From Gammaproteobacteria bacterium (GTDB lineage: Bacteria > Pseudomonadota > Gammaproteobacteria > Tenderiales > Tenderiaceae), in assembly GCA_016200485.1 (NCBI GenBank), contig JACQEP010000019.1:36324-100323 (forward strand): a DNA stretch of 64,000 nt, written 5' to 3'. How positions within the stretch are numbered: position 1 is the stretch's first letter; each line of letters opens with the position of its first letter. Below are positions 1 to 8,876 of the stretch, in pieces. Below the pieces are notes generated by a model that was not told the origin of the DNA, ran no database searches, and saw nothing but the letters and a program-made list of their open reading frames with translations. The translations under genes were made by a program, and so were the position numbers.

Positions 1-4
1 TGAC

Positions 5-853
5 ATGATATCCACCATAAATCAGCCGGTGGGCAAAGTAGTACGCATCGAAGGTGATGTCACAAAAGTCGATGTCGCCAGGCAACAGGTTGAAGTTTGT
101 AATATTCAGGATGTGGCAGCGAATTGCATAACCATGCAGGTGAATGCCAAAACCGGTCTTTACTTCAATAATCCTACTGCGGCTTATGGTTCGGGGCTGG
201 GAACGCTTGCATTGAGTGAAGTGACAAAATTGGAACGTGGCATTGGGTTTGGTCGCGTGCGAATGATGAATGGTGTTACCTGGTTGGATACGGAGGCGAT
301 CGAATTCGGACCGAAAGGTGCATTCTGGCATGCGATGGGCGATGTGGTTGCTGCCCCGGATGCAAGTACCCATATATTCTATTTCGGGATTCATGCTGCG
401 CAGACCTATATCGCAGGCAGTGTTTTTAGGATTGTACCGGTAGCCAGTGCCAAATTGTTCTCGCGCGATGGGGTCCAGCTCGATTGGTCGGCCATGCTGG
501 TCGGGCAGGTAGTCGAGGTCGAAGGTGTGCTGGTGAGAACAAAGGTCAACTACACCATTGAAACGGGCGTCATCTATCTGGACATCAATGCAGATAACAA
601 TGGAATGCTTAATGGTGCCTTGACGCACCTGAGTACCGCTGGCTTTAACGTCAGCACCAGTGCCGGAGATTACTGTGTTGTTCCAGCGGCAACGGTGAAT
701 GTCTTCTCTGTGATTACGGCGCCGGATGGCAGCCTGTCAGGCTCACGGGAATCGCTGTCCATCCTCCAGGCAGGCCAACGATTGGACCTCTATGGGGTGA
801 TGGGGAGTGATGGCTGCTATCACGCCAGCGATATCCTGGTCTATCTTCAATAA
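5..853 (+). CDS. Unrecognised protein, possibly missing its N-terminus
   Basis: I do not recognise this 282-residue protein. The frame is open to the left edge of the window, so the ATG used here may be internal and the true start may lie outside. No signal peptide is visible at the visible N-terminus. Three similar short strands are spaced through it, VGKVVRIEGDV near residue 8, LVGQVVEVEGVL near 163 and AGQRLDLYGVM near 255. They suggest repeated small beta-barrel modules of the kind seen in DUF5666-type proteins, but this is a resemblance by eye only. The next gene starts about 235 bases downstream on the same strand and need not be in the same operon. Confidence 0.5.
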   Translation: MISTINQPVGKVVRIEGDVTKVDVARQQVEVCNIQDVAANCITMQVNAKTGLYFNNPTAAYGSGLGTLALSEVTKLERGIGFGRVRMMNGVTWLDTEAIEFGPKGAFWHAMGDVVAAPDASTHIFYFGIHAAQTYIAGSVFRIVPVASAKLFSRDGVQLDWSAMLVGQVVEVEGVLVRTKVNYTIETGVIYLDINADNNGMLNGALTHLSTAGFNVSTSAGDYCVVPAATVNVFSVITAPDGSLSGSRESLSILQAGQRLDLYGVMGSDGCYHASDILVYLQ

Positions 854-1088
854 ACTGGCCAGTTAGAGACAGCCAGTCTCTTACCTCCCTCTGTTAGCCT
901 TGTGACTCCGAGCCATCGATATTGGGTGCTATTTATGCCAAAAATCTGGTAGATTTTGGATGGCTAAGAACTAACTATACATTTCTGCCCAGAAAATAAA
1001 CATCCAAAAAGGATGGCGCGGAATCACTGCTTTGGCGAACGAATTATTGATGTGTTTGCGACCTAAAACTTCTCAAGTCATCACTGTC

Positions 1089-2024
1089 ATGGGGAGGCAG
1101 TGGCGTTTGGCATGGCTATTACTCGCCTTGTTGATTTCCGGAACTGCTTCAGCACAAATCTTGGTGGTGCTCAGTGGGGAAGCGCCACTCTATGAACACT
1201 ACATGGATGGTCTGCGAAATGAGCTGGCATCTACAGGTCAGAATGAAGAATTGGTTGTGCGGCAAGAACGTGAGCTGAATCCGGGGCAGAAAGTTGAGGG
1301 ATATAGAACTGTTGTTGCCGTTGGGGTTGGTGCAGCCCAAAAGGTGAAATCGCTCGAAGTCGGCGAGGCAAAAGTACTCTATACCTTAATGCCTAGCGCG
1401 ACATATCGTTGGCTCGGAGCTGGTGATGCTAAATCAGCGCGTAAAAGCGCGTTTGTTCTGTATCTTGATCAACCACTAAAACGATACCTGGCGCTCATCC
1501 ACGAGATTATTAACCGCCAGGATGTTGTCATTGGTCTGGTGTATTCAAGTGAAGCTGAAGCTCAGTATTTGCGATTGCGAGAGCAGTCAAAGGGTTTCAC
1601 GATCAAGGCATTCAAAGTAGAGGAATCGGGCGAGATAATCACGACACTGCAACAGAAAATGCGTGATGTCGATGTGTTGCTGGCCTTGCCGGATGCCAAA
1701 CTATTCAATAGCCAGTCAGTGCAGGCGGTATTGCTGACGACCTTCCGCATTAAATTGCCGATTGTGGCCTTTTCTGATGGATTTGTGCAGGCTGGCGCTA
1801 TCGCCGGTCTGGTTTCAAAGCCAGAAGATATCGGACGCCAGACCGCTGAAATACTGGGCTGCCTGCGGTCTGATTGTGCAGGCAGCGAATCAAAAGAAGT
1901 CTGGCCAAAATATTTTTCCGTGAGTGTCAATAAAGCAGTGGCGCGCAGGCTGGGGATCGAAATTCCAGATACGAGCAAGCTTGTTGATCAAATAAAATCA
2001 ATGGAACGTACAGGTGGCCCATGA
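1089..2024 (+). CDS. ABC-type periplasmic substrate-binding protein (PF04392-like)
   Basis: Predicted periplasmic binding protein of the ABC_sub_bind type, about 311 residues. From the ATG at 1089 the protein begins with a clear signal peptide (MGRQWRLAWLLLALLISG, then ASA). In-frame TTG (1032) and ATG (1050) codons lie upstream, but they would put a polar tail in front of the signal. Alternating Rossmann-like segments follow, including DVLLALPDAKLFNS and PIVAFSDGFVQAGAIAGL, typical of the family. The stop overlaps the start of the GGDEF-EAL gene by 4 bases (ATGA), so the two are translationally coupled. No permease or ATPase gene is nearby, so it probably feeds a ligand signal to that sensor rather than a transporter. 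The ligand is unknown. Confidence 0.75.
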   Translation: MGRQWRLAWLLLALLISGTASAQILVVLSGEAPLYEHYMDGLRNELASTGQNEELVVRQERELNPGQKVEGYRTVVAVGVGAAQKVKSLEVGEAKVLYTLMPSATYRWLGAGDAKSARKSAFVLYLDQPLKRYLALIHEIINRQDVVIGLVYSSEAEAQYLRLREQSKGFTIKAFKVEESGEIITTLQQKMRDVDVLLALPDAKLFNSQSVQAVLLTTFRIKLPIVAFSDGFVQAGAIAGLVSKPEDIGRQTAEILGCLRSDCAGSESKEVWPKYFSVSVNKAVARRLGIEIPDTSKLVDQIKSMERTGGP

Positions 2025-4441
2025 ATAAATGGACAATAAAGAGACGTTTGCTAATGCTGTCGGTCGCACCGCTCATTGCGGCAGTGGTGTTGATGACGAT
2101 AGTGTACACCATCGCCCGGATTAATGAGATTGATCAGACACTCGATTTGCGCGGCAAAGCAATCGTGCACCAAATGGCGCCAACCACGGAATATGGTCTC
2201 TTTTCCAATAACGTGGCGGTGTTGACATCGATTGTTGAGGCAGTGAGAAAAGAGCCAGATGTTGTGCGTACGGCTGTATTCAATGTCGATGGCGAGGTAA
2301 TCGTTGAGTCAGTGTCTGCAGAGTGGGCAAAAGTTAAGGGGAGTGACAATAGTTATGCTCAGTTTATGCAGGAAGTCTATGCGACGAATATTGGTATTGT
2401 TAATGAAAACGATGCAGCCAGTGACTTGTTTAGTACTGGTCCTGTAGCGGAGGGACCAGTCAAAATCGGTACGGTAATGGTGAGTCTGAGCAAGGTGGAG
2501 ACGAGAGAAAAACAATTAAATACCGTTGTAATTTCGAGTTCAATAGCAATCTTATTGATATTGGTAACCTTTTTGATTGCGCGCAGGATTGCGGCACAAA
2601 TTACGGCACCTATTGAACGAATCAGGGCAGCGGTTTCCATGATCGCGCATGGAAAGCTGGAGCAGCGGATCAAATCTGAGTCGGGTGGTGAGCTGGGTGA
2701 ATTGGAGCGCGGTATCAACACGATGGCAGAGTCATTGCAGACAGCGGCACTCGAGGAGGGGCGGCGTTATAAAACATTATTCGAATATTCAGGAGACTGT
2801 GTCTTTTTGTTGCGGAGAGGAACGATTATTGATTGTAATCAGCGGGCCTGCCAATTGTTTGGGGTGGATGAATCGCATTTGGTTGGACGGCGTCTGGCTT
2901 CATATTTGAGAAATAAAGATGAAGTCGGCGAGTTTATAGCGGTCCTGGATGGTGTCAGGACGCTTGATCTGAATGGCAGTGCTTATAAAGATATTGAGGT
3001 TGAGATTGAGATTGATCCTTCGCCTCGCTATCACGCCGAGGCCAATATTGCAGAAATCATGATCGATGGCGAGCGGCATTTCCTTGTGTTTTTGCGAGAC
3101 ATTACAGAGCGAAAGATTTTCCAGAATCGGCTGGAGGTGCAGGCCAATTACGATGCGGTCACGGGGTTGCCCAATCGTGTCTTGGCGCAGGATAGATTGG
3201 CGCAGGCACTGCGTAGCGCTCATCGTCACCAAGAGGGTGTGGCATTGATGTTCTTGGATATTGATCGCTTCAAGAATGTGAATGACACCATGGGGCACGC
3301 GGCAGGCGATAGACTGCTGGATGCCATCGGAAAGCGACTTCGGTGCCTGGTGCGTGATGAAGATACCGTTTCGCGCTTTGGGGGGGATGAGTTTCTCGTG
3401 ATTATGTCTCCGACATCAAATCGGGAGCACGTCGAAGATATTGCCAGGAAAATTGTTGAAAAAATGTCGGAACCATTTTTGATCGATGATCGAGAGCTGT
3501 TTATGGGTGCAAGCATTGGCGTAGCGCTCTATCCCGAGGATGGTGAAGATTTTCATGCATTATTGCGAAATGCAGATACAGCAATGTATCGGGCCAAACA
3601 TGAGGGGCGTAATGCCTACCGATTCTTTACCCGGGAGATTGGTGATCAGGCCAGCTATTCTCTTGAGCTGGAGGAGCATTTGCGGCGTTCGCTCAAACGC
3701 AATGAGCTGGATCTGCATTTTCAGCCGCAGGTGGATATTGAAACCGGGGCAGTGATTGGCGCCGAAGTGCTGCTGCGCTGGCATAGTTCTCATTTTGGGC
3801 AGGTGCCGCTGGATCGATTTATCCCCGTCGCGGAGCAGACGGGGTTGATTGTTGAAATCGGGAATTGGGTGCTGGCGCGTGTTTGCCAAATCATCAGTGA
3901 ATGGCGATCGAGGAAATTGCCGGTATTGCCGATCGCAGTCAATATATCGAGTCGTCAATTACAGACACCGGGATTCATCGACATGGTTCGTGATGTGATG
4001 TCCCGTTATGAGATTGGAGCGGGAGTGATTGATTTCGAGATCACTGAGAGTCTGCTTTTGGAGGCATCATCCATGCCGGAAAATATTTTTGCCGATCTCA
4101 AGTCACTGGGGATTCGACTTTCGCTGGATGATTTTGGAGTGGGTTATTCGTCGCTCAGTTACCTTAAGCGGTTCCCGTTCGATATCCTGAAAATTGATAG
4201 AAGTTTTGTGCGCGATATCAATCATGATCCCGATGATGAAGCGCTAATTGGTGCAATTATTGCGATAGGCAGAGCCTTGGCGTTGGACGTGGTGGCGGAG
4301 GGAGTGGAAACTGAAGCCCAGTTGCATTTGTTGAAACAACTAGGAGCCAAAGTGGTGCAGGGGTATCTGTTTAGTCGGCCATTGCCGCAGTGGGAGTTTG
4401 AGAATTATTTGAAGAACAGATTAGTAAGAATGTATTTGTAA
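2021..4441 (+). CDS. Membrane-bound PAS-GGDEF-EAL c-di-GMP turnover protein
   Basis: An 806-residue inner-membrane protein with both c-di-GMP synthase and phosphodiesterase domains. Two membrane segments (about residues 12-32 and 168-190) bracket a periplasmic sensor region. HAMP (190-240), PAS (about 250-370), GGDEF (385-545) and EAL (555-800) domains follow. The cyclase active site is intact (RFGGDEF) with an RDED inhibitory site five residues before it. The EAL domain has EVLLR in place of EALLR and keeps NISSRQLQ, FEITES, LDDFGVGYSS, KIDRSFV and the later VAEGVE motif, so both activities look possible. It is coupled by a 4-base overlap to the periplasmic binding protein, which probably regulates it. 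Confidence 0.92.
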   Translation: MNKWTIKRRLLMLSVAPLIAAVVLMTIVYTIARINEIDQTLDLRGKAIVHQMAPTTEYGLFSNNVAVLTSIVEAVRKEPDVVRTAVFNVDGEVIVESVSAEWAKVKGSDNSYAQFMQEVYATNIGIVNENDAASDLFSTGPVAEGPVKIGTVMVSLSKVETREKQLNTVVISSSIAILLILVTFLIARRIAAQITAPIERIRAAVSMIAHGKLEQRIKSESGGELGELERGINTMAESLQTAALEEGRRYKTLFEYSGDCVFLLRRGTIIDCNQRACQLFGVDESHLVGRRLASYLRNKDEVGEFIAVLDGVRTLDLNGSAYKDIEVEIEIDPSPRYHAEANIAEIMIDGERHFLVFLRDITERKIFQNRLEVQANYDAVTGLPNRVLAQDRLAQALRSAHRHQEGVALMFLDIDRFKNVNDTMGHAAGDRLLDAIGKRLRCLVRDEDTVSRFGGDEFLVIMSPTSNREHVEDIARKIVEKMSEPFLIDDRELFMGASIGVALYPEDGEDFHALLRNADTAMYRAKHEGRNAYRFFTREIGDQASYSLELEEHLRRSLKRNELDLHFQPQVDIETGAVIGAEVLLRWHSSHFGQVPLDRFIPVAEQTGLIVEIGNWVLARVCQIISEWRSRKLPVLPIAVNISSRQLQTPGFIDMVRDVMSRYEIGAGVIDFEITESLLLEASSMPENIFADLKSLGIRLSLDDFGVGYSSLSYLKRFPFDILKIDRSFVRDINHDPDDEALIGAIIAIGRALALDVVAEGVETEAQLHLLKQLGAKVVQGYLFSRPLPQWEFENYLKNRLVRMYL

Positions 4442-4456
4442 TCTGCCACCGATAGC

Positions 4457-4477
4457 CGTTCTCCAATAGGGAGAATG
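4457..4477 (+). terminator. Possible weak terminator hairpin after the GGDEF-EAL gene
   Basis: An 8-bp stem (CGTTCTCC with GGAGAATG, including one G-T pair) and a 5-base loop lie 15 bases after the stop codon. Only a short, broken T-rich tail follows, so termination may be inefficient. Confidence 0.3.
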
Positions 4478-4496
4478 TTTGTCGAGCGTGATCTTG

Positions 4497-5117
4497 TCAT
4501 TTCATTTTGTTCGATGATCCGTTCTGGATTCTAAGTTCCACGTTATTGGTCAGTTGCGGGTTTAGTACCCGGATAATGAAGTTGCGACCATTGTTGCGAA
4601 TATGAAGCCTTAAGTGAGAGGCTTTAGACTCGATTAGTGCTTTGATTGGCCGGAATAGCAGGCCACAACTGCCGCCAATGCGCGCGGCATCCTTCAGTTG
4701 TTCGATAGATTCATGATCGGCTTCCGTTACCCAGCTGAGCACGGTAGCGCAGGTACCGCTACGTAATGCCTGCTCCACTGCCCACAGCCCATTGTTATGC
4801 GGGTGGGGGCGGATGACGAGCGCGCGTTCAGGGTCGATTCCCGCTGCGCGAAATTGGGCGCGATAGGGCAATGATGGCGGTGCAATCCACGCCAGCCAGC
4901 GGTTATGGCGGCTCACTTGCGCCAGGGTAGGCAGTATCAGCTGGAGTGCGGTGGTGGCTGCGCCATCATAAAAAATCTCAGTGATCGTGCTGCTGGGCCA
5001 GCCATTATCGGGCAGGTGCAAATCAAGTGCGCTAAACCCGGTGGGTAACGCTGTCGCACCAGGTGGTGATTGGCATTCGATCTCGGATAAACCCAGGTCT
5101 AATTGTGATTGGCGCAT
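4497..5117 (-). CDS. SulA/ImuA-family SOS protein
   Basis: A 206-residue RecA-like protein of the family shared by the cell-division inhibitor SulA and the mutasome factor ImuA. Family features are LPTGFSALDLHLPDNGWP near residue 25, ITEIF, WIAPPSLPYRAQF, AGIDPERALVI and EQALRSGTCATVLSW. The P-loop is degenerate. It starts 2 bases after the lexA stop, so the pair is one LexA-repressed operon. The lexA-sulA order is known from pseudomonads, whereas ImuA is normally followed by imuB and dnaE2, which are absent here. The GWP segment and the length look more ImuA-like, so I leave the choice open. Confidence 0.72.
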   Translation of the reverse strand: MRQSQLDLGLSEIECQSPPGATALPTGFSALDLHLPDNGWPSSTITEIFYDGAATTALQLILPTLAQVSRHNRWLAWIAPPSLPYRAQFRAAGIDPERALVIRPHPHNNGLWAVEQALRSGTCATVLSWVTEADHESIEQLKDAARIGGSCGLLFRPIKALIESKASHLRLHIRNNGRNFIIRVLNPQLTNNVELRIQNGSSNKMK

Positions 5118-5119
5118 GA

Positions 5120-5716
5120 TTACATTCCTGTACGTAGTACCCCGACGGCGATGCCTTCGAGGCTAAAGTTGTCGTGACGTAAATCGACGCGGATCGGTTC
5201 AAAATCAGGATTTTCAGGCAATAGCGTGACGATGTTGCCGCGTTGGCGGAAACGTTTGACGGTAACCTCCTCCTCCAGACGGGCCACGACAATCTGATCG
5301 CTTGTGGCAGCAGGGGCGCGCTTAACCGCAAGCAGATCGCCATGCAGAATCCCGCAATCACGCATACTTTGGCCGTGGACGCGGAGTAAGTAATCGGCGC
5401 GTGGATGAAAAAAAGACGGATCGATCTGGAGATACTCCTCGATATGTTGTTGCGCGAGGATGGGTGCCCCGGCAGCAACGCGGCCAACGATTGGCAAGCC
5501 GTTGGGTTCGGCCAGCCGGATGCCGCGCGAGGCGCCTTCCATGAGCTCAATGGCGCCATTCCGGGCCAGCGCTCGCAGATGATCTTCAGCGGCATTGGCA
5601 GAGCGGAATCCAAAGGCGTGGGCAATCTCGGCCCGGGTCGGCGGCATCCCCTGCGCCTGCATCCAACCCTTAATAAAGTCGAGGATTTGTTGTTGGCGTG
5701 TTGTCAGGTGGTCCAT
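5120..5716 (-). CDS. lexA: LexA repressor
   Basis: The SOS repressor and self-cleaving serine protease, 198 residues, close to the usual length. The N-terminal winged helix (residues 1-70, [15 protein letters not shown]) binds DNA. The cleavage bond is Ala82-Gly83 in RVAAGAP. The catalytic pair is Ser117 (HGQSMRD) and Lys154 (EVTVKRF). RecA filaments on single-stranded DNA stimulate cleavage. Two consensus LexA boxes lie directly upstream, so it is autoregulated. The SulA/ImuA-family gene follows 2 bases downstream. Confidence 0.97.
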   Translation of the reverse strand: MDHLTTRQQQILDFIKGWMQAQGMPPTRAEIAHAFGFRSANAAEDHLRALARNGAIELMEGASRGIRLAEPNGLPIVGRVAAGAPILAQQHIEEYLQIDPSFFHPRADYLLRVHGQSMRDCGILHGDLLAVKRAPAATSDQIVVARLEEEVTVKRFRQRGNIVTLLPENPDFEPIRVDLRHDNFSLEGIAVGVLRTGM

Positions 5717-5722
5717 GAATCA

Positions 5723-5759
5723 CTGTCCTTTTATACAGTCGTACTGTGATTATAGACAG
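5723..5759 (-). promoter_or_regulatory. Two tandem LexA (SOS) boxes upstream of lexA
   Basis: Two perfect CTGT-N8-ACAG palindromes lie at 5723-5738 and 5744-5759, 21 bp centre to centre. The nearer one is 7 bp from the lexA start codon. Two adjacent boxes in front of lexA is the arrangement known from enteric bacteria and supports cooperative autorepression of the lexA operon. Confidence 0.93.
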
Positions 5760-5872
5760 TCGAATGGGGATTGCAAGGGGGTGCCCTGCCTAATGGCTAG
5801 GCGAGAACAGCATTCACGCATTGGGTGACCATGCCGCCTTTTTGAGCGGCAGTCTGGAAGACAGTAATCTGA

Positions 5873-7588
5873 TTACGGTTGGATAGTGGATGAAGCTGCG
5901 GTATCTGTAGTCGCTGTCGCACTCGGCGCATCAATCATGTCAGGCAGGATGTTATCGCTTGGATTGAGCCAAGGGGTGGATTCCGTGATTGGCGTGGAGG
6001 GTGGAGTGCTTGCCTCTACAGTCGCTGGCGCTGTTACTGCCGGAGTGATCACCGGTGCAGAGAGTGTGGGTGCCGGTGGTGTTTGAGGGTCGATTTTTTC
6101 AAGTGTGGTGTTCATCAGTCCCTGTGCAGCAACCACCGCCTGGCCTAACATCTGGATGAGACGATCAGTGCCCAGCAGGTAAATACTAAAGCTTGCCGTT
6201 GCCGTCAATGCCATCGCCAATACGATGCCGACAGCAGTGCCGTGTTTAAAGTTGTGAGCAGATGCCTCATTTTCAATATGAGTGACATTACTGCTTGCCA
6301 GTTTTACTGGTGCAGCCTGTGCGTTGGCAGTGATTCTAGAAACGAACGGCTTTGTCTTCTCAACAGTCTGTTCTGGGGCTTGTTGTTCGAGCAGTTCAGT
6401 TGGCGCATCTTCCACCAGGTCGCCCCAGTGATCGGCCAGCGAGCGTGAAACAGGCTTGGAAGCTGATTGTTTTGGTGTAACAACTTCAGTAACGGTTGGC
6501 ACGATAACCACCGCATCATTTGCCGCAGTATTTTCAGCAGGTCGGGTGATGGTTGTGGCGCTGAGGCCACCATCCAGTATGAAGGCATCGAAGCCATGAC
6601 GGCTGAGGAGGAAGGCAGCGACAGCGCTACGGCTGCCATCGTCACAGTAAACAATGTATTTGCGATTTGTGTCCAGCACTTTTAGCTTTAATCGTAACAT
6701 GGAGAGTGGGATATTAAAGGCGCCGGGAAGATGCGCAGCGCCGAATTCTTCTGGCATCCGCACATCAAGAAAAACCGCGCCCAGCGAAATCAATTCATTG
6801 CTTTCCTGCCAGGAGACAGTGTTGAGTAATGGGTCGGCCAGTGCTTCTGAAAAATCCTTTTTCGAGAGTTGCATCAATGCGCCATCTTCAATCATGGTGA
6901 CGCTGGCGTTACGGGCGCCGTCTGCCAACAAGGCTTCTTCACCAAAGGCGTCGCCTTCGTTGAGGACGGCAAGATTGATTTCCTTGCTGTTGGCTTCGGG
7001 TTTGCGGCTCACCTGGCAGCGGCCTTCTTTGACAATGTAATAAAATTCATCATGATCATCTTGCTTGATCACGACGTCGCCGGCGTGGACTTTGACTTCA
7101 CGCATCCGGTTGAGCAGGCTTTGAATCTGGTCCTCGTTAAAGCGCAACAAACCGCGTGAACGCAGGAGTCTATCCATCCATTCGTGATTTTGACCCACAG
7201 CCATTTCGGTGACCTGATAGGCGCTGGGATTGGTCCAGCTAATAAAGAGCTCCAGCATGTCGGCATCAAAACTTAATAATGTGACGTCGCTGTGGGCGCT
7301 GGCTGAGATCTGGCCCGGTAGATGTGCGCCGAGGGGTTGACGGGCAGTCATGGAACCGGCGGCAATAATGACCTGTTTGCGCTGAGCGGTGAAGAGTTCG
7401 ACTTCTCCTTCCATCAGGAAATAAACCCGTTTGTCCTGAGTGCCCTGATCAAAAATGGGTGTGCCGGCCGAGAGGCGGCTGCTGATCGAGGTACGTAACA
7501 GCTCCTGGGAATCATCACGGCTAAGCCTGTCCAGCGGCGAAAACTGCCGCAGGGCATCGAAATCTATGGCTTGATTTGGGTTGTTCAT
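5873..7588 (-). CDS. Cyclic-nucleotide-binding, rhodanese and membrane-anchor fusion protein
   Basis: A 571-residue fusion. Two cNMP-binding-like domains occupy roughly residues 10-130 and 140-265. A rhodanese domain (about 270-370) has the active-site loop YCDDGSRSA with its Cys. A linker, one membrane segment near residue 465 (GIVLAMALTATASFSIYLL) and a Pro/Thr/Ala-rich tail follow. The second cNMP domain keeps a plausible phosphate cassette (FGEEALLADGARNASV, with the Arg). The first is degenerate (QPLGAHLPG). I chose the ATG at 7588 because GGGAG lies 6 bases upstream; a start at 7633 would add 15 residues without such a site. It probably senses a cyclic nucleotide or redox/sulfur state at the membrane. 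The substrate is unknown. Confidence 0.8.
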   Translation of the reverse strand: MNNPNQAIDFDALRQFSPLDRLSRDDSQELLRTSISSRLSAGTPIFDQGTQDKRVYFLMEGEVELFTAQRKQVIIAAGSMTARQPLGAHLPGQISASAHSDVTLLSFDADMLELFISWTNPSAYQVTEMAVGQNHEWMDRLLRSRGLLRFNEDQIQSLLNRMREVKVHAGDVVIKQDDHDEFYYIVKEGRCQVSRKPEANSKEINLAVLNEGDAFGEEALLADGARNASVTMIEDGALMQLSKKDFSEALADPLLNTVSWQESNELISLGAVFLDVRMPEEFGAAHLPGAFNIPLSMLRLKLKVLDTNRKYIVYCDDGSRSAVAAFLLSRHGFDAFILDGGLSATTITRPAENTAANDAVVIVPTVTEVVTPKQSASKPVSRSLADHWGDLVEDAPTELLEQQAPEQTVEKTKPFVSRITANAQAAPVKLASSNVTHIENEASAHNFKHGTAVGIVLAMALTATASFSIYLLGTDRLIQMLGQAVVAAQGLMNTTLEKIDPQTPPAPTLSAPVITPAVTAPATVEASTPPSTPITESTPWLNPSDNILPDMIDAPSATATTDTAASSTIQP

Positions 7589-7927
7589 TGACTGCTCCCA
7601 GGGTATGACCTGATTTAACCAGTTGGGCGCCATGGCGCGGAAACAGCCTGAAATAGGCTGCCTACTAAGTAATCGGTACCAGTGCGGGTAGTCTTAGCCT
7701 GGCCTGTGCGGTAGGTCTCATTCCGGTTGTGACCGGGGTGGAGAAACCAGGAATTTCTTTGAATATAGCCGCTGTTTGGGCTGCCGCCAATCATAATTTA
7801 AGAGATGTTACCTGAGTAAATGGCTGTGTTATGGCGGGAAGAATATGGCCAGATTTGGGTATAAACTAAAGCATCCTGACCCTGAAATGGATGGGCGCAA
7901 CTAAGATTTTTACTGCGGGGGTGGTCC
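7589..7927. other. Divergent intergenic region without a gene
   Basis: 339 bases separate two divergently transcribed genes. Small hairpins are visible (for example CAGCCT/AGGCTG near 7650, and CCGG/CCGG arms near 7732), as is a TATAAA-like element in GGGTATAAACTAAAG near 7860. No open frame or known RNA family was recognised. Confidence 0.4.
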
Positions 7928-8230
7928 ATGCTGGAAGAGATTAGAGCAGAAGTGGGTGCCTGGTATCAGAATAGTGTTGGCCAGGTATTTGAAGTCGTGG
8001 CTGTCGATGTAGACGAAGGCACGGTAGAGATACAGTATTTTGAAGGTGAAATCGAAGAGCTGGATATGGATACCTGGGCCGAGCTGGAGTTGACGCCGAT
8101 TGAGCCTCCCGAAGATTGGACCGGTGCTTATGATGAATTGAATCGTGACGATCGTGGGTACAGCGATCAGATTCAACGTCCTGAGGATTGGTCCGGGCCA
8201 TTGGGTGTGATTGAGCCGGAGCAAGAGTAG
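7928..8230 (+). CDS. Small acidic conserved protein, DUF6763-like
   Basis: A 100-residue, very acidic protein with no signal or membrane segment. The core (WYQNSVGQVFEVVAVDVDEG, then EIQYFEGEIEELDMDTW) resembles the small gammaproteobacterial DUF6763 family, where a short beta-rich domain is followed by a PEDWTG-type motif. Here that motif occurs twice (PPEDWTGAYDEL and RPEDWSGPLG), which suggests a repeated linear binding element. The function is unknown. It is followed by the remains of a pcm gene. Confidence 0.7.
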   Translation: MLEEIRAEVGAWYQNSVGQVFEVVAVDVDEGTVEIQYFEGEIEELDMDTWAELELTPIEPPEDWTGAYDELNRDDRGYSDQIQRPEDWSGPLGVIEPEQE

Positions 8231-8284
8231 ATGCCCAGCTGATGGCGGATAAAAGCAGCGGCATGCTGGGTTAAGCGTGTCGCG

Positions 8285-8848
8285 ATTGATCCACGGATTC
8301 TGTCGGTGATAGTCAAGTGCCGCGCCACCAATTTGTATCCTCCGAGCTGGGGTTTGCGGCCGATGACAATGGCCCATTGCCCATCGGCCATGGGTAAACG
8401 ATTTCGCAGCCCTACATCGTTGCGCTGATGACGGACTTATTGCGACTGGAGCCTGAATATACAGTGCTGGAGATTGGTGCCGGTTCCGGATATCAGGCAG
8501 CGGTGTTATCGCAAGTGGTCAGCAAGATTTACAGCATCGAAATTATTCTGGAGCTTGCTGCCGCGGCCGCAACGCTTGGGCTACACTAATGTCGATGTGC
8601 GGCAAGGAAATGGCCGGCTTGGATTGTCTGAGCATGCGCCATTCGATGCCATTATGGTAATGGCCGCCGCAGAGGCGATTCCGCCGGCATCGATCGAGCA
8701 ATTGCGCTCCGGTGGGCGCCTAGTGATTCCAGTGGGAAATCGCTATTATGGTCAAGACTTGCAGCTGCTGGGTAAAGCGGAAAATGGCAAGAGCAGTATA
8801 GAAAATATCTTACCGGTGGCCTTTGTGCCGCTGACTGGTCGGAATTAA
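8285..8848 (+). pseudogene. pcm: Decayed protein-L-isoaspartate O-methyltransferase (pcm)
   Basis: Homology to the isoaspartyl protein repair methyltransferase continues through three frames. IDPRILSVIVK (from 8285) passes by an apparent one-base loss near 8316 into VPRHQFVSSELGF. A TAA at 8395-8397 then replaces the Gln codon of the expected GHGQTISQPYI. The SAM-binding segment [17 protein letters not shown] is intact. A further shift near 8560-8575 leads into [14 protein letters not shown] and the normal C-terminus VPLTGRN. At least three lesions make sequencing error an unlikely full explanation. Only the last third could be translated as an open frame (from 8474). Confidence 0.88.
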
Positions 8849-8876
8849 TTGAGTGCGCATTTGAGGCTGTTAAATA

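Noticed and set aside
5832..5851. TGCCGC/GCGGCA hairpin near the 3' end of the rhodanese fusion gene as a terminator
   Set aside because: No U-run follows on the strand that would be transcribed.
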